A stretch of 64,000 nucleotides of DNA from Conexibacter sp. CPCC 206217 (GCF_030646165.1 NZ_JAUTDO010000005.1:372001-436000), one strand, 5' to 3'. Shown: positions 38,172-46,879, counted from the stretch's first letter. Notes: generated from the letters alone by a model not told the origin. Translations and numbers: made by a program.

Positions 38172-39743
38172 ATGGGCTTCAGCTCCTATGAGCAGGCGTG
38201 CGCCGAGCATCGCTGGCAGGTGCCGGCGCGCTACAACATCGCGCAGGACGTCTGCGACAAGCACCCGCCCGAGAAGCTCGCGCTGATCCACGAGCACTTC
38301 GACGGGACCGTGCGCGAGGTCCTGTGGGGTGAGCTGCAGGAGCTGTCCAACCGCTTCGCGAGCGTGCTGCAGACCGCCGGCGTGGAGCCCGGCGACCGCG
38401 TCGCAATGCTGCTGCCGCCGACGCCGGAGACGGCCGCCGTCTTCTTCGGCACCTGGAAGTGCGGCGCGATCCTGCTGTCGATGTCGGTCCTCTACGGCGA
38501 CGAGGGGATCCGCCACCGGCTCACCGACGCGCGCCCGCGCGTGCTCGTCACCAACGCGGAGAACGCCGGCCGCATCGATCCGTCGCTGGTCGAGCGCGTG
38601 CTGATCCTCGACCACGACCTGCTGGCGACCGGCGCGCAGCAGTTCGAGCCGGTCGAGACCGCCGCCGACGACCCCGCGCAGCTCTACTACACGTCCGGCA
38701 CGACCGGCCTCGCGAAGGGGATCGTGCACGCGCATCGCTACCTGCTCGCGCACGAGGAGTTCAGCTACTGCCACGAGGTGCAGGACGGCGAGCTGTTCCA
38801 CGGGATGGGGGAGTGGGCGTGGGCGGCCGGGATCGCGCCGCTGCTGGGGCCGTGGCGCCTCGGCGCGGTGCAGTGCGTCTACCAGCGCGAGGGCGGCTTC
38901 GACCCGCACAGACAGCTCGACTTCCTCTCCCGCCACCACGTCACGAACGTCTTCACGACGCCGACCGCGATGCGCTCGATGATGTCGATCGAGGACGCCG
39001 GCACGCGCTACCCGCAGCGCCTGCGTCGCGTCTGCAGCGCCGGCGAGCCGCTCAACCCGGAGGCGATCCGCTGGTTCCGCGAGCAGTACGGCGTGACCGT
39101 GCTCGACTACTACGGCCTCAGCGAGTCGTATCCGCTCGTCGCCAACTACCCCTTCATGGAGGTCCGCGAGGGGTCGATGGGCAAGGCGATGCCGGGCTGG
39201 GAGGTCGCGATCCTCGACGAGGACGAGCGGCCCGTCGCGCAGGGCGAGCGCGGCGAGATCTGCCTGCGCGCCCGCACCAACCCGCACTATCCGCTCGGCT
39301 ACTGGGAGCAGCCGGAGGCGACCGTCGAGACGTTCGACGGCGACTGGTTCCACACCAAGGACGCCGCCTCGCAGGACCCCGACGGCTACTACTGGTACGA
39401 GGGCCGCGCCGACGACGTGATCATCGCCGCCGGCTACCGAATCGGCCCGTTCGAGGTCGAGTCGGTCTGCCTCGAGCATCCCGCCGTCGCGGAGGCGGCG
39501 GTCGTCGCCTCGCCCGACGAGCGGCGCGGCTTCGTCGTGAAGGCGTTCGTCGTGCTGGCAACCGGCCACGACGGCTCCGACGCGCTCGCGGACGAGATCA
39601 AGGCGTTCGTGCGCGACCGCCTGTCCGCCTACGCCTACCCGCGGCGCGTCGAGTTCGTCGACGGCCTGCCGAAGACCCTGACCGGCAAGATCCGCCGGAT
39701 CGAGTTGCGGCAACTGGAGGCGGAGCGGGCGCAGGCGGGCTAG
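38172..39743 (+). CDS. AMP-dependent acyl-CoA synthetase/ligase
   Basis: A 523-residue adenylate-forming ligase. Motifs: YYTSGTTGLAKGIVHAHRY (P-loop), YYGLSESYPLVANYPF (adenine site), GRADDVIIAAGYRIGPFEVE, and KTLTGKIRRIEL with the catalytic Lys. The sequence style (MGEWAWAAGIAPLLGPW and EGGFDPHRQ) resembles medium-chain acyl-CoA synthetases and benzoate-CoA-ligase relatives. ATG 38172 has GGGAGGGGAC upstream; the frame is open 66 bp more but without a site. It probably activates a short/medium or aromatic acid and may share transcription with acs. Confidence 0.9.
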   Translation: MGFSSYEQACAEHRWQVPARYNIAQDVCDKHPPEKLALIHEHFDGTVREVLWGELQELSNRFASVLQTAGVEPGDRVAMLLPPTPETAAVFFGTWKCGAILLSMSVLYGDEGIRHRLTDARPRVLVTNAENAGRIDPSLVERVLILDHDLLATGAQQFEPVETAADDPAQLYYTSGTTGLAKGIVHAHRYLLAHEEFSYCHEVQDGELFHGMGEWAWAAGIAPLLGPWRLGAVQCVYQREGGFDPHRQLDFLSRHHVTNVFTTPTAMRSMMSIEDAGTRYPQRLRRVCSAGEPLNPEAIRWFREQYGVTVLDYYGLSESYPLVANYPFMEVREGSMGKAMPGWEVAILDEDERPVAQGERGEICLRARTNPHYPLGYWEQPEATVETFDGDWFHTKDAASQDPDGYYWYEGRADDVIIAAGYRIGPFEVESVCLEHPAVAEAAVVASPDERRGFVVKAFVVLATGHDGSDALADEIKAFVRDRLSAYAYPRRVEFVDGLPKTLTGKIRRIELRQLEAERAQAG

Positions 39744-39779
39744 GATGGACGGGAACGCTGACTGCCTCCCGGGTCTCGC

Positions 39780-40367
39780 TCACTCGTGCTCGGCGAGGAT
39801 CTGGTCCAGCAGACCGAGTGGATCTTCGACGTCGCGATCGGTCAGCTCGTCGAACCAGACGCGGAAGCCCGAGTGAATCCGTGCGACGAACAGTCGTGTG
39901 CGCCAGTCCGCGGATCCGGCAGCGCCGCGTCGTCGCATCAACGTGTCTGCGTACTCGCGCTCGAGATCAGCGAACTGCAGCTCCGGCGCCGCGCGCACAG
40001 CGGCCGCCCCTTGCAGGACTCTGAGGTATCGCATGATCCGGTCCCAGTCCACGAGCACGTGTCGAGCGAGCTCGCGCATCGCCTGCTGGATCACCTCTCT
40101 GTCGCTCATGTCGCTCGGAGCCGATGCGATCGATCCCGTGACCCCGTCAGCCATGTCACGGAACGGCTCCAACAGGAGATCTTTCTTGGTGGGGAAATAG
40201 CGGAAGAAGCTGCGCGGCGCCACGTTGGCCACCTCGCATATCTCCGCCACCGAGACGGCGTCGTACCCACGCTCGGCGAAGAGCCCGATCGCAGCCTCGG
40301 CGACTGCGGCCTTCGCGGCAGCTCTCTTGCGCTCGCGCAGCGAGCCAGGCGGGTGTCGGCTGGTCAC
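39780..40367 (-). CDS. TetR-family transcriptional regulator
   Basis: A 195-residue TetR regulator with HTH near residues 34-60 (AVSVAEICEVANVAPRSFFRYF) and a helical C-terminal domain (DRDVEDPLGLLDQILAEHE at the end). It starts with GTG. It lies between the acyl-CoA synthetase (convergent, 36 bp apart) and the PQQ dehydrogenase (same strand, upstream). The terminator at 40410 separates it from the latter. Target genes are uncertain; the acyl-CoA synthetase is a candidate. Confidence 0.88.
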   Translation of the reverse strand: MTSRHPPGSLRERKRAAAKAAVAEAAIGLFAERGYDAVSVAEICEVANVAPRSFFRYFPTKKDLLLEPFRDMADGVTGSIASAPSDMSDREVIQQAMRELARHVLVDWDRIMRYLRVLQGAAAVRAAPELQFADLEREYADTLMRRRGAAGSADWRTRLFVARIHSGFRVWFDELTDRDVEDPLGLLDQILAEHE

Positions 40368-40409
40368 GAACGAAGTGTTGCCGATAGCCGGCGTCGTCGG
40401 TATCCGTCC

Positions 40410-40452
40410 CTCACCACCGCTGCCGGCGCGGGGCGCCGGCAGCGGTGGTGAG
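40410..40452 (-). terminator. strong terminator: perfect 20-bp stem, GGG loop
   Basis: Positions 40410-40429 pair without mismatch with 40433-40452. The hairpin begins 6 bp after the stop codon of the PQQ dehydrogenase and is the longest perfect stem I found in the window. Confidence 0.8.
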
Positions 40453-40457
40453 TCGTC

Positions 40458-42713
40458 CTAGTTGATGCCTCTGTTGACGAAAGCCGCGACGTCGTCGATC
40501 TCTCTCTCCGAGAGCGAGTCGCCGAAGGCCGGCATGCCGCCGCCGCCTTCCGCGACCTGTCTCTTGGTCGGGTCGAACGCCTTCGCGTCGGGGATCGCGG
40601 TCAGGTCGGGACCGCCGTTGCCGCCTCTGCCGTCGGCGCCGTGGCAGACGGCGCAGTTCTCGGCGAAGACGTCTCTGCCGGCCTCCGGGTCGGGTCTCGC
40701 GGAGACGTCACCGCCCGCGTCGTCGTCTCTGGGGTCCTCGCCCGCGTGCGTGATCGCCTCGCCGGAGCCCGGCGCCGGCGCGGGGCTGACCTCGCCGTCG
40801 AGCGAGAAGACCCACAGGTTCGCGCCATGGGGCGCGCCCGCGAGCGCGTTGCCGCCCGCGACGATCGCGACCTTCTGTCTGCCGTCGACCTCGAAGACCG
40901 TCGCCGCCGCGTTGGCGCCGGCGCCGGTCTGGAACGACCACAGCTCTCTGCCGGTTGCGGCGTCGAGCGCGAGCAGGCGGCCGTCGTTCTTCCCGACGAA
41001 GACGAGACCGCCGGAGGTCGTCGCCGAGCCGCTGTAGCACGACTGCGGTCTGCCTCTCTCGTTCTTCATCTTGTACGACCAGACCGGCTCGTTCGTGTTC
41101 GCGTCGAGCGCCGTCAGATAGCCGGGCATGTCGAAGCCGAGCGTGCCGAGCCCGCCGCCGAGGTTGGTCGAGCCGGCGATGAAGCCGCCGCTCTTGGGAC
41201 CCTGCGCGCTCCAGCCGATGCTCTCCTGGCCGCAGACGTACAGCATGTTCGTGTCGGGGCTGTAGGACATCGGCGCCCACGTCGTGCCGCCGGAGGGCGC
41301 GCCGACCGTGATCGCGGCGCCGCGCTTCGTGCCGCTCGGGTTGAAGACGAGCGAGGCCGGGTCGCCGTCGACCGGCCGGTTGATTCTGACCGTTCTCGCG
41401 TTCGGGATCGCCGGCGAGGCGCGGATCAGCTTCTCGAGCGCCTCGTACTGCGCGTCGGTGACTCTCATCGGCATCAGCGCCGTCGTCGACGGGATCCACT
41501 GCGTCTTCGCCGACTTGTTCTCCGGCGCCTGCGGGACGGGCGTCTCTCTGCCGGGATAGAGCGGTCTGCCGGTGCGCCGATCGACCGCATAGACCCACGG
41601 CATCTTCGGCGCGATCGCCGCCGCCGGGATCTTCTCGCCATCGATCTCGGCGTCATACAGCACGACCGGGCTGCTGACCGTGTTGTCCCAGAGATCGTGG
41701 TGCACGAGCTGGAAGTGCCACTTGTATCTGCCGGTGGTGGCGTCGACCGCGACGATCGAGTTCGAGTACAGGTTGTCGCCACCGCGCTCGGAGCCGTTGA
41801 CGTCCGGACCCGAGGTGCTGGTGCCGAAGATCAACAGGTTCTGCTCCTTGTCGATCGCCGGAGCGTTCCACAGGCCGGAGCCGCCGAGTCTGGCGCTGTC
41901 GCCCTCCCACGTCGGGTCGGCGACCGGGTCGTTGCCGTCACCGGTCAACCAGAACTTCCACTTGACCGCCCCGGTCTTCGCGTCCAGCGCCGTCAGACGG
42001 CCTCTCGCGAGGAACTCCGAGCCGGAGTTGCCGATGTAGACGAGACCGTCGTAGTAGAGCGGCGCCGCGATCGAGGTGGCGTTGTTCGTGTGCCAGTCGA
42101 AGACCTTCGTCTCCCACTTGACTTTGCCCGTCTCGAGGTCGATCGCCTGCACCTTGCCGTCGATCCGCGACGAGTAGAGCGTGTCGGTCCCGTTGTAGCC
42201 CAAGCCCCGCGACTCCCAGCCGCAGCAGACGGTCGTGATCTGGGGGTCGAGGTCCCCTCTGAGCTTCCAGATGACGTCCTGCGTGCGCGTGTCGATCGCG
42301 AAGACGTCGTTCTCGCCAGTCGACAGGTACAGGTTGCCGTTGATCGCGAGGATGTTCTCCTCGTGCGAGTACTTCGCCGCGGTGCCCGAGTCGAGATCGA
42401 GCATGAAGTCGCCCTTGAGGTTGGCGACGTTCGAGGTGTCGATCTGTCTCAGCGGCGAGTGGAAGGTGTGCCCGTAGTCACCGCCGGTGACCGGCCAGTT
42501 CACCCCCGCCGGCTCGAACGGATCGATCGTCCCGACGGCGGGGACCGGGTTGCTGTCGCTGGAGTCGACGTTCGACTGCGTCGTCGTGTCGGGCTCGTCG
42601 TCGCCTCCGCAGCCCGCGAAGACAGCGACGAGCGCCACCGCGACGAGCGTCAGCAGATACGCGCCGAACCGATGTCGCTCCCGACCACGGCTATCACTGC
42701 CCGAAGTGTTCAT
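40458..42713 (-). CDS. lipid-anchored PQQ-dependent quinohemoprotein dehydrogenase
   Basis: A 751-residue exported enzyme that oxidises alcohols or similar substrates with pyrroloquinoline quinone. A lipobox VFAGC follows a transmembrane-like signal (YLLTLVAVALVAVFAGC), so it is attached to the outer face of the membrane. The beta-propeller repeats include the vicinal cysteine pair (TVCCGWESRGLG) and the HHDLWD region typical of quinoprotein alcohol dehydrogenases. A C-terminal c-type cytochrome domain has CAVCH (heme) and a Met ligand in GGMPAFGD, so electrons can pass directly to the respiratory chain. ATG 42713 is preceded by GGGGAG and overlaps a 10-codon upstream ORF. Confidence 0.93.
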   Translation of the reverse strand: MNTSGSDSRGRERHRFGAYLLTLVAVALVAVFAGCGGDDEPDTTTQSNVDSSDSNPVPAVGTIDPFEPAGVNWPVTGGDYGHTFHSPLRQIDTSNVANLKGDFMLDLDSGTAAKYSHEENILAINGNLYLSTGENDVFAIDTRTQDVIWKLRGDLDPQITTVCCGWESRGLGYNGTDTLYSSRIDGKVQAIDLETGKVKWETKVFDWHTNNATSIAAPLYYDGLVYIGNSGSEFLARGRLTALDAKTGAVKWKFWLTGDGNDPVADPTWEGDSARLGGSGLWNAPAIDKEQNLLIFGTSTSGPDVNGSERGGDNLYSNSIVAVDATTGRYKWHFQLVHHDLWDNTVSSPVVLYDAEIDGEKIPAAAIAPKMPWVYAVDRRTGRPLYPGRETPVPQAPENKSAKTQWIPSTTALMPMRVTDAQYEALEKLIRASPAIPNARTVRINRPVDGDPASLVFNPSGTKRGAAITVGAPSGGTTWAPMSYSPDTNMLYVCGQESIGWSAQGPKSGGFIAGSTNLGGGLGTLGFDMPGYLTALDANTNEPVWSYKMKNERGRPQSCYSGSATTSGGLVFVGKNDGRLLALDAATGRELWSFQTGAGANAAATVFEVDGRQKVAIVAGGNALAGAPHGANLWVFSLDGEVSPAPAPGSGEAITHAGEDPRDDDAGGDVSARPDPEAGRDVFAENCAVCHGADGRGGNGGPDLTAIPDAKAFDPTKRQVAEGGGGMPAFGDSLSEREIDDVAAFVNRGIN

Positions 42714-42742
42714 CTCGACGACTCCCCATCTGAAACGCGCAT
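42710..42742 (-). CDS. 10-codon upstream ORF (possible leader peptide) coupled to the PQQ dehydrogenase
   Basis: ATG at 42742 opens the peptide MRVSDGESSR, whose TGA overlaps the dehydrogenase ATG (ATGA). It has a better Shine-Dalgarno (GGGAGGAGACC) than the dehydrogenase itself. Ribosomes finishing this peptide could re-initiate on the main gene. It may equally be chance. No conservation data available. Confidence 0.3.
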   Translation of the reverse strand: MRVSDGESSR

Positions 42743-42873
42743 TGGTCTCCTCCCTCGATGCCGAGCTCCCAAAGCCGTGACACCGCATGCCTAAAGGCAG
42801 AGAATGCCACAAGTGGCGCCGTTACGGACGATCGCCCGCTCGTCATCGAATACGACCACCGCCGATTCGTTCG

Positions 42874-43965
42874 CTATGTCGAGCGCCCGTCGTCGTGCCA
42901 CGGGCGCGCTCCCGACGGCAGTTGCGGTGCGACGCGCCAGACCAGTTCGCCGATCGCGAGACCGATCAGGATCCCGGCGCCGCTGGTGAGGGCGCGTTCG
43001 AGCGCGATGTCGGCGCCCTGGTAGTCGACCGCGCTGATCGTCAGCAGGGCGGTCGGCGTCAGCAGCACGACGAGCCAGAAGTAGCCGCGTGCGAACAGCG
43101 CGAAGAGGCCGAATGCGCAGAGGCCCTGGGCGGCGACCATCAGCCACTGCGAGCCGGTCGAGATCGTCAGCAGCGCGATCCCGATCGTCCCCACGAGCGT
43201 GCCGGCCGCGCGCTGCAGCGCCCGCACGCGGCTGGCGTGCTCGTCCGGCTGCAGGACCGCGAGGATCGTCAGCGGGATCCAGTAGCCGTGCTCGAGGTCG
43301 AGCAGCTTGTAGCCGAGCGTCGTGACCGCGACGACGGTCGCGAGCCGCAGCGCGTGCGCGCGCAGGACGGCGTCGTGCGCGAACGTGTCGCGCAGCTTCC
43401 CCGCGCCGGTGCGCAACACGTCGGAGAGCGCCGGGGCAGTGGCCGATCTGTTGAGCGGATGGTCGCCCGAGTAGGCCAGCACCATCAGCGCGACGCCGAC
43501 GGCGGAGGCCGCGAGGAACCACATGCTGCGCTCGCCGATCGACAACGGGGCGGCGGGGATGCCGTTGGTGATCGTGAAGATCGCGCCGATCACGAAGCCG
43601 GTCAGGCCGCCGTCGGGACCGAGCGAGCGCAGCGCGGTCGCGAGCGCGACGATGACCAGAACGGCGACGGCCGAGGCGACCGCGCTGTCCTGCACCGCTG
43701 TCGCGATCGTCACCGAGAGCGTGCACAGCAACGCCGCCGCGATCCCCCAGCCGAGCCGCTCGCGCAGCGGCCCGCGCGGGACGCCGAGCGCGGCGTTGAG
43801 CCCGCCGAAGCAGCCGGCGACGCCGATCGCCGGCTCGTTGAACGCGACCCCGAGCGCCAGCGGCCCGCACGTCGCGATCGCACCCGCAAGACCCGCGAGC
43901 GGATCGATGCCCGCGCGCTCGACGCGGAACGCGTCGGACCAGAGGGTGCCCGTCGCCTCGCTCAT
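42874..43965 (-). CDS. FUSC-family membrane protein (aromatic acid exporter-like)
   Basis: A 363-residue integral membrane protein, about ten hydrophobic segments in two halves with a soluble middle (AYSGDHPLNRSATAPALSDV, then KLRDTFAHDAVLRAHALRLA). The second half has the FUSC hallmark GYWIPLTILAVLQPDEHA followed by QRAAGTLVGTIGIALL. Relatives (fusaric acid resistance, AaeB, YccS) export aromatic acids or are of unknown function. It is transcribed upstream of the PQQ dehydrogenase on the same strand, 160 bp apart, and downstream of serS by 27 bp. Confidence 0.85.
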   Translation of the reverse strand: MSEATGTLWSDAFRVERAGIDPLAGLAGAIATCGPLALGVAFNEPAIGVAGCFGGLNAALGVPRGPLRERLGWGIAAALLCTLSVTIATAVQDSAVASAVAVLVIVALATALRSLGPDGGLTGFVIGAIFTITNGIPAAPLSIGERSMWFLAASAVGVALMVLAYSGDHPLNRSATAPALSDVLRTGAGKLRDTFAHDAVLRAHALRLATVVAVTTLGYKLLDLEHGYWIPLTILAVLQPDEHASRVRALQRAAGTLVGTIGIALLTISTGSQWLMVAAQGLCAFGLFALFARGYFWLVVLLTPTALLTISAVDYQGADIALERALTSGAGILIGLAIGELVWRVAPQLPSGARPWHDDGRST

Positions 43966-43992
43966 CGCGGCGAGAGGCTAACGGGCGTGCCG

Positions 43993-45231
43993 CTACGACG
44001 CAGCCGGGATGACGGCCGGGGCACCCGCGTCTGCGAGCACCTGGGGGAGGACGATCGAGCCGTCCTCCTGCTGGCCGTTCTCCAACAGCGCGATCATCGT
44101 GCGGCCGACGGCGACCGCGGTGCCGTTGAGCGTGTGCAGCGTGACCGGCTTCTTCGAGTCCTTGGGGCGGTAGCGGATGTCGAGACGGCGGGCCTGGTAG
44201 TCGGTCGTGTTCGACGTCGAGGTCAGCTCGCGGAAGCGCTCCTGCCCCGGCAGCCAGCCCTCGGTGTCGAACTTCTTCGCCGCCGAGGCGCCGAGGTCGT
44301 CGACCGCGATGTTGACGACGCGGTAGGGGATCTGCAGGTCCTGCAGGATCGACTCCTCCATCGCCAGCAGCCGCTCGTGCTCGGCAGCCGACTGCTCTGG
44401 CGTCACGAACGAGAACATCTCGACCTTGTCGAACTGGTGCACGCGGAAGATGCCGCGCGTGTCTCTGCCGGCCGAGCCGGCCTCGCGGCGGAAGCAGGGC
44501 GAGAAGCCGGCGTAGCGCAGCGGCAGCTCCTCCTCGGCGAGGATCTCGCCCGCGTGCAGCGAGGCGAGCGCGACCTCGGAGGTGCCCGCGAGGTAGAGGT
44601 CGTCGGCGGGCAGGTGGTAGATCTGCTGCTCGGTGTCCGGCAGGAAGCCGGTCCCGTACAGCGCCTGCTCGCGCACGAGCACCGGCGGGATCACCGGCTC
44701 GAAGCCGCCCTCGGCGGCGAGCTTGCCGAGCACCCAGCGCACGAGCGCCAGCTCCAGCAGCACCAGGTCGCCCTTGAGATAGGCGAAGCGAGAGCCCGAC
44801 AGGCGCGCGCCGCGCTCCATGTCGATGCGATCTCCGGCCAGCTCGAGGTGGTCCTTGCCGGTCTTGGTCGCGTCGCCGACCTCGCGCACGACCGTGTCCT
44901 GCGGCGCGGCGTCCTCGGACGGGACGTTCGGCAGCGTCAGCAGCAGTTCGTCGAGCTCGCGCTTGCGTGCGGCCTGCTCGTCGGAGAGCGTGCGCCCGCG
45001 TGCGGCGAGCTCGCTCATCGCGGCGTGCTCCTCGGGCGTCGGCGCGCCGCGGCGGCCGCGGCTGAGCTGGTTCTGCTCGGCCTGGATCTGCTCCAGCTGC
45101 TCGGTCAGCGTGCGCCACTGCTCGTCGAGTGCGAGCAGGCGGTCGATCGCGTCAGGCGCGACGTCGCCGCGACGGGCGAGCCCGGCGCGCACTGCGTCGG
45201 GCTGTCTGCGGATCAGTCTGAGGTCGAGCAC
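43993..45231 (-). CDS. serS: seryl-tRNA synthetase
   Basis: A 412-residue class II synthetase charging tRNA-Ser (and tRNA-Sec). The N-terminal long coiled-coil arm (LDEQWRTLTEQLEQIQAEQN) is followed by the catalytic domain: motif 2 region FSPCFRREAGSAGRDTRGIF, and motif 3 TLNGTAVAVGRTMIALLEN near the end. The start MLDLRLIRRQPDAVR is the standard one, and length is normal for bacteria. It is preceded by a c-type cytochrome gene and followed by the FUSC gene on the same strand. Confidence 0.97.
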   Translation of the reverse strand: MLDLRLIRRQPDAVRAGLARRGDVAPDAIDRLLALDEQWRTLTEQLEQIQAEQNQLSRGRRGAPTPEEHAAMSELAARGRTLSDEQAARKRELDELLLTLPNVPSEDAAPQDTVVREVGDATKTGKDHLELAGDRIDMERGARLSGSRFAYLKGDLVLLELALVRWVLGKLAAEGGFEPVIPPVLVREQALYGTGFLPDTEQQIYHLPADDLYLAGTSEVALASLHAGEILAEEELPLRYAGFSPCFRREAGSAGRDTRGIFRVHQFDKVEMFSFVTPEQSAAEHERLLAMEESILQDLQIPYRVVNIAVDDLGASAAKKFDTEGWLPGQERFRELTSTSNTTDYQARRLDIRYRPKDSKKPVTLHTLNGTAVAVGRTMIALLENGQQEDGSIVLPQVLADAGAPAVIPAAS

Positions 45232-45249
45232 GGCTCGGACTCGCGCCCG

Positions 45250-45729
45250 TCAGTCGCCGCCGGTGTCTGATCCCGGACCGGTGTCGCCCTCAACTGAGGT
45301 GCAGGAGTAGCCGTTGGAGGAGTCGCCCGTGCCCTCGGGGCGCTCGCCTGCCTCGGAGCCGGCGTACTTGGCGACGAACTGCGCGACCAGCTTCGCGTCT
45401 TCGCCGACGAGGATGTTGCCCGGCATCACAGCGCCGGAGAAGCCGCCGTTCTGGATCGCGTAGAGGACGCGCTCGACACACTCGTGACGGACGTTGAAGT
45501 TCGGTCCGTCGGTGCGCTCGCGCGTTCTGATGTTCGCGGCGGACCCGCGAGTGCCGACCTGCTTGAAGGTGTGGCAGCCGGCGCAACGCTGCTTGAAGAG
45601 CTCGGCCGGGCGATAGTCCGACGTATCGCTCTTGGAGACCTCGATCTTCTGCTCACCACAAGCGGCGAGAGTGACGGAGATCGTCAGTGCGGCAGCGATG
45701 AGGATGATCAACTTCGGGAGGCGCGTCAT
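45250..45729 (-). CDS. c-type cytochrome lipoprotein (monoheme)
   Basis: A 159-residue exported cytochrome. A lipoprotein signal ends in LAACGEQ (lipobox Cys near residue 24). The heme motif is CAGCH, with an axial Met in GAVMPGNIL. The C-terminal tail (EGTGDSSNGYSCTSVEGDTG) is flexible and acidic. It should carry electrons at the outer membrane face of the cytoplasmic membrane, for example between dehydrogenases and oxidases. ATG 45729 is chosen because it opens the signal; it is only 34 bp from the divergent cupredoxin-like gene. serS follows 18 bp downstream. Confidence 0.88.
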   Translation of the reverse strand: MTRLPKLIILIAAALTISVTLAACGEQKIEVSKSDTSDYRPAELFKQRCAGCHTFKQVGTRGSAANIRTRERTDGPNFNVRHECVERVLYAIQNGGFSGAVMPGNILVGEDAKLVAQFVAKYAGSEAGERPEGTGDSSNGYSCTSVEGDTGPGSDTGGD

Positions 45730-45763
45730 GCGGTCGGGGACTATACGGAAGAATCCCGCCGCG

Positions 45764-46165
45764 ATGCCCCTCTCCCCCCTCGCTCGCTTCCTCGCGCGCC
45801 CGCTCGCGCTCTTGCTGCTCGCCGTCGCGCTGCTCTCGACAGGCTGCGGTTCGCCCGCCGCCGTCGACGTCGCCGAGAGCGAACCGGTCGCGATCGCGAT
45901 GTCCGAATACCGCCTGCAGCCGCAGGACGTGCGGCTCAACGGCGCCGGCGAGCGGACGTTCGAGATCACCAACGACGGCACGCTCGTGCACCGTTTCGAG
46001 TTGCGCAGCGAGGACCTCTCCAGACGGATCGCGCTCGGCAGACCGCTGAAGCCGGGGGAGAGCGAGACGCTGACGGTGAGGCTCGGCTCCGGCAGCTACG
46101 TGATGCGCTGCGCCCAGGAGCGCCACAACACGCTCGGCGAGTACGGCTCGGTGAAGGTCGGATGA
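45764..46165 (+). CDS. cupredoxin-like lipoprotein
   Basis: A 133-residue exported protein with a lipoprotein signal ending LLSTGC (about residue 27) and a cupredoxin-like domain. The copper-type residues are partial: His in TLVHRFELRS, then Cys and His in MRCAQERHNT. The Met ligand position holds Glu/Tyr (LGEYG), so a classical type-1 site is not complete. It is divergent from the cytochrome c gene with only 34 bp between starts, so the two share a promoter region. Likely role is extracytoplasmic electron transfer or copper handling. Confidence 0.72.
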   Translation: MPLSPLARFLARPLALLLLAVALLSTGCGSPAAVDVAESEPVAIAMSEYRLQPQDVRLNGAGERTFEITNDGTLVHRFELRSEDLSRRIALGRPLKPGESETLTVRLGSGSYVMRCAQERHNTLGEYGSVKVG

Positions 46166-46166
46166 G

Positions 46167-46194
46167 AAAGAGGGTCCCGGCGCCGACCCTCTTT
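46167..46194 (+). terminator. intrinsic terminator after the cupredoxin gene
   Basis: AAAGAGGGTC pairs with GACCCTCTTT around an 8-nt loop, ending in TTT. It immediately follows the stop codon. Confidence 0.8.
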
Positions 46195-46278
46195 GGTTGC
46201 CGCCGTTGAGGACGATCGAATGCGAGAAGATCGTCTCGATCGGCGCCGGGACTGAGACGGTTCTTCGCCGTCACCCGT

Positions 46279-46299
46279 CCGTCTCCTCCTGCGAGACGG
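46279..46299. terminator. second hairpin in the convergent intergenic region
   Basis: CCGTCTC-N7-GAGACGG between the convergent cupredoxin and membrane protein genes. It lacks a proper T-tract on either strand and is followed by an AT-rich stretch. Function uncertain. Confidence 0.35.
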
Positions 46300-46332
46300 A
46301 AAACCTTATTTAGGGCGTCCTAATTAAGCGAT

Positions 46333-46785
46333 TCAGATCGCGCCAGCTTCGCTCGCGGCGCGCAGCGCGAGCGCGACGATCACGAAGCACGAGATCGCCA
46401 TCACGCCGACCTCGCGGCGGACGATCGACATCACGACGACGCGCTGCTCGGCGGGCGGCAGTTCGCCGACTTCCTGCGACGACGTGAAGCCGCGTCCCTC
46501 GAGGATCGTCTCGGCCGATCCGATCCGCAGCTGCTCCGCGATGAACGAGACCGCAAGGGGCAGAACCCCATACAGAATGTGGAGATCCCCTTTTGGAGAG
46601 TGACCCAGCAGGAGCAGCATCGCGCCCAGCAGAACCTGCACGACGATCGTCGCCTGAGCGGCCCGCAGCAGGGGCCAGAAGATGAGGCTCGGCTCGACCC
46701 TGAACCACGCCCAGGCGCCGACGATTCCGGCCGCGAGGTTGAGGACGAGCAGCAGCACGCCGATGATGAGGTGGACAGTTGGCAT
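46333..46785 (-). CDS. small multi-pass membrane protein of unknown function
   Basis: A 150-residue protein with four hydrophobic segments (HLIIGVLLLVLNLAAGIVGA, AAQATIVVQVLLGAMLLLLG, ILYGVLPLAVSFIAEQL, VMAISCFVIVALALRA) and a short loop with Glu residues. No family recognised. It is divergent from nuoA, sharing a 94-bp AT-rich intergenic region that contains an inverted repeat, which hints at a respiratory role or co-regulation with complex I. Confidence 0.75.
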   Translation of the reverse strand: MPTVHLIIGVLLLVLNLAAGIVGAWAWFRVEPSLIFWPLLRAAQATIVVQVLLGAMLLLLGHSPKGDLHILYGVLPLAVSFIAEQLRIGSAETILEGRGFTSSQEVGELPPAEQRVVVMSIVRREVGVMAISCFVIVALALRAASEAGAI

Positions 46786-46828
46786 CTTGCGCCTTTCAGC
46801 ACATCCAATTCGACACTTTAAGCACTAA

Positions 46829-46869
46829 GTAACACGTTGTTACAAGCTACTGCTGACTGGTGATATAAC
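46829..46869 (+). promoter_or_regulatory. nuo operon promoter region with inverted repeat
   Basis: GTAAC-acgtt-GTTAC (46829-46843) is an inverted repeat. Downstream, TATAAC (46864-46869) is a plausible -10 element 10 bp before the nuoA ATG. No good -35 at 17 bp is visible, so the repeat may be an activator or repressor site. Confidence 0.45.
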
Positions 46870-46879
46870 CACGGCCGAG

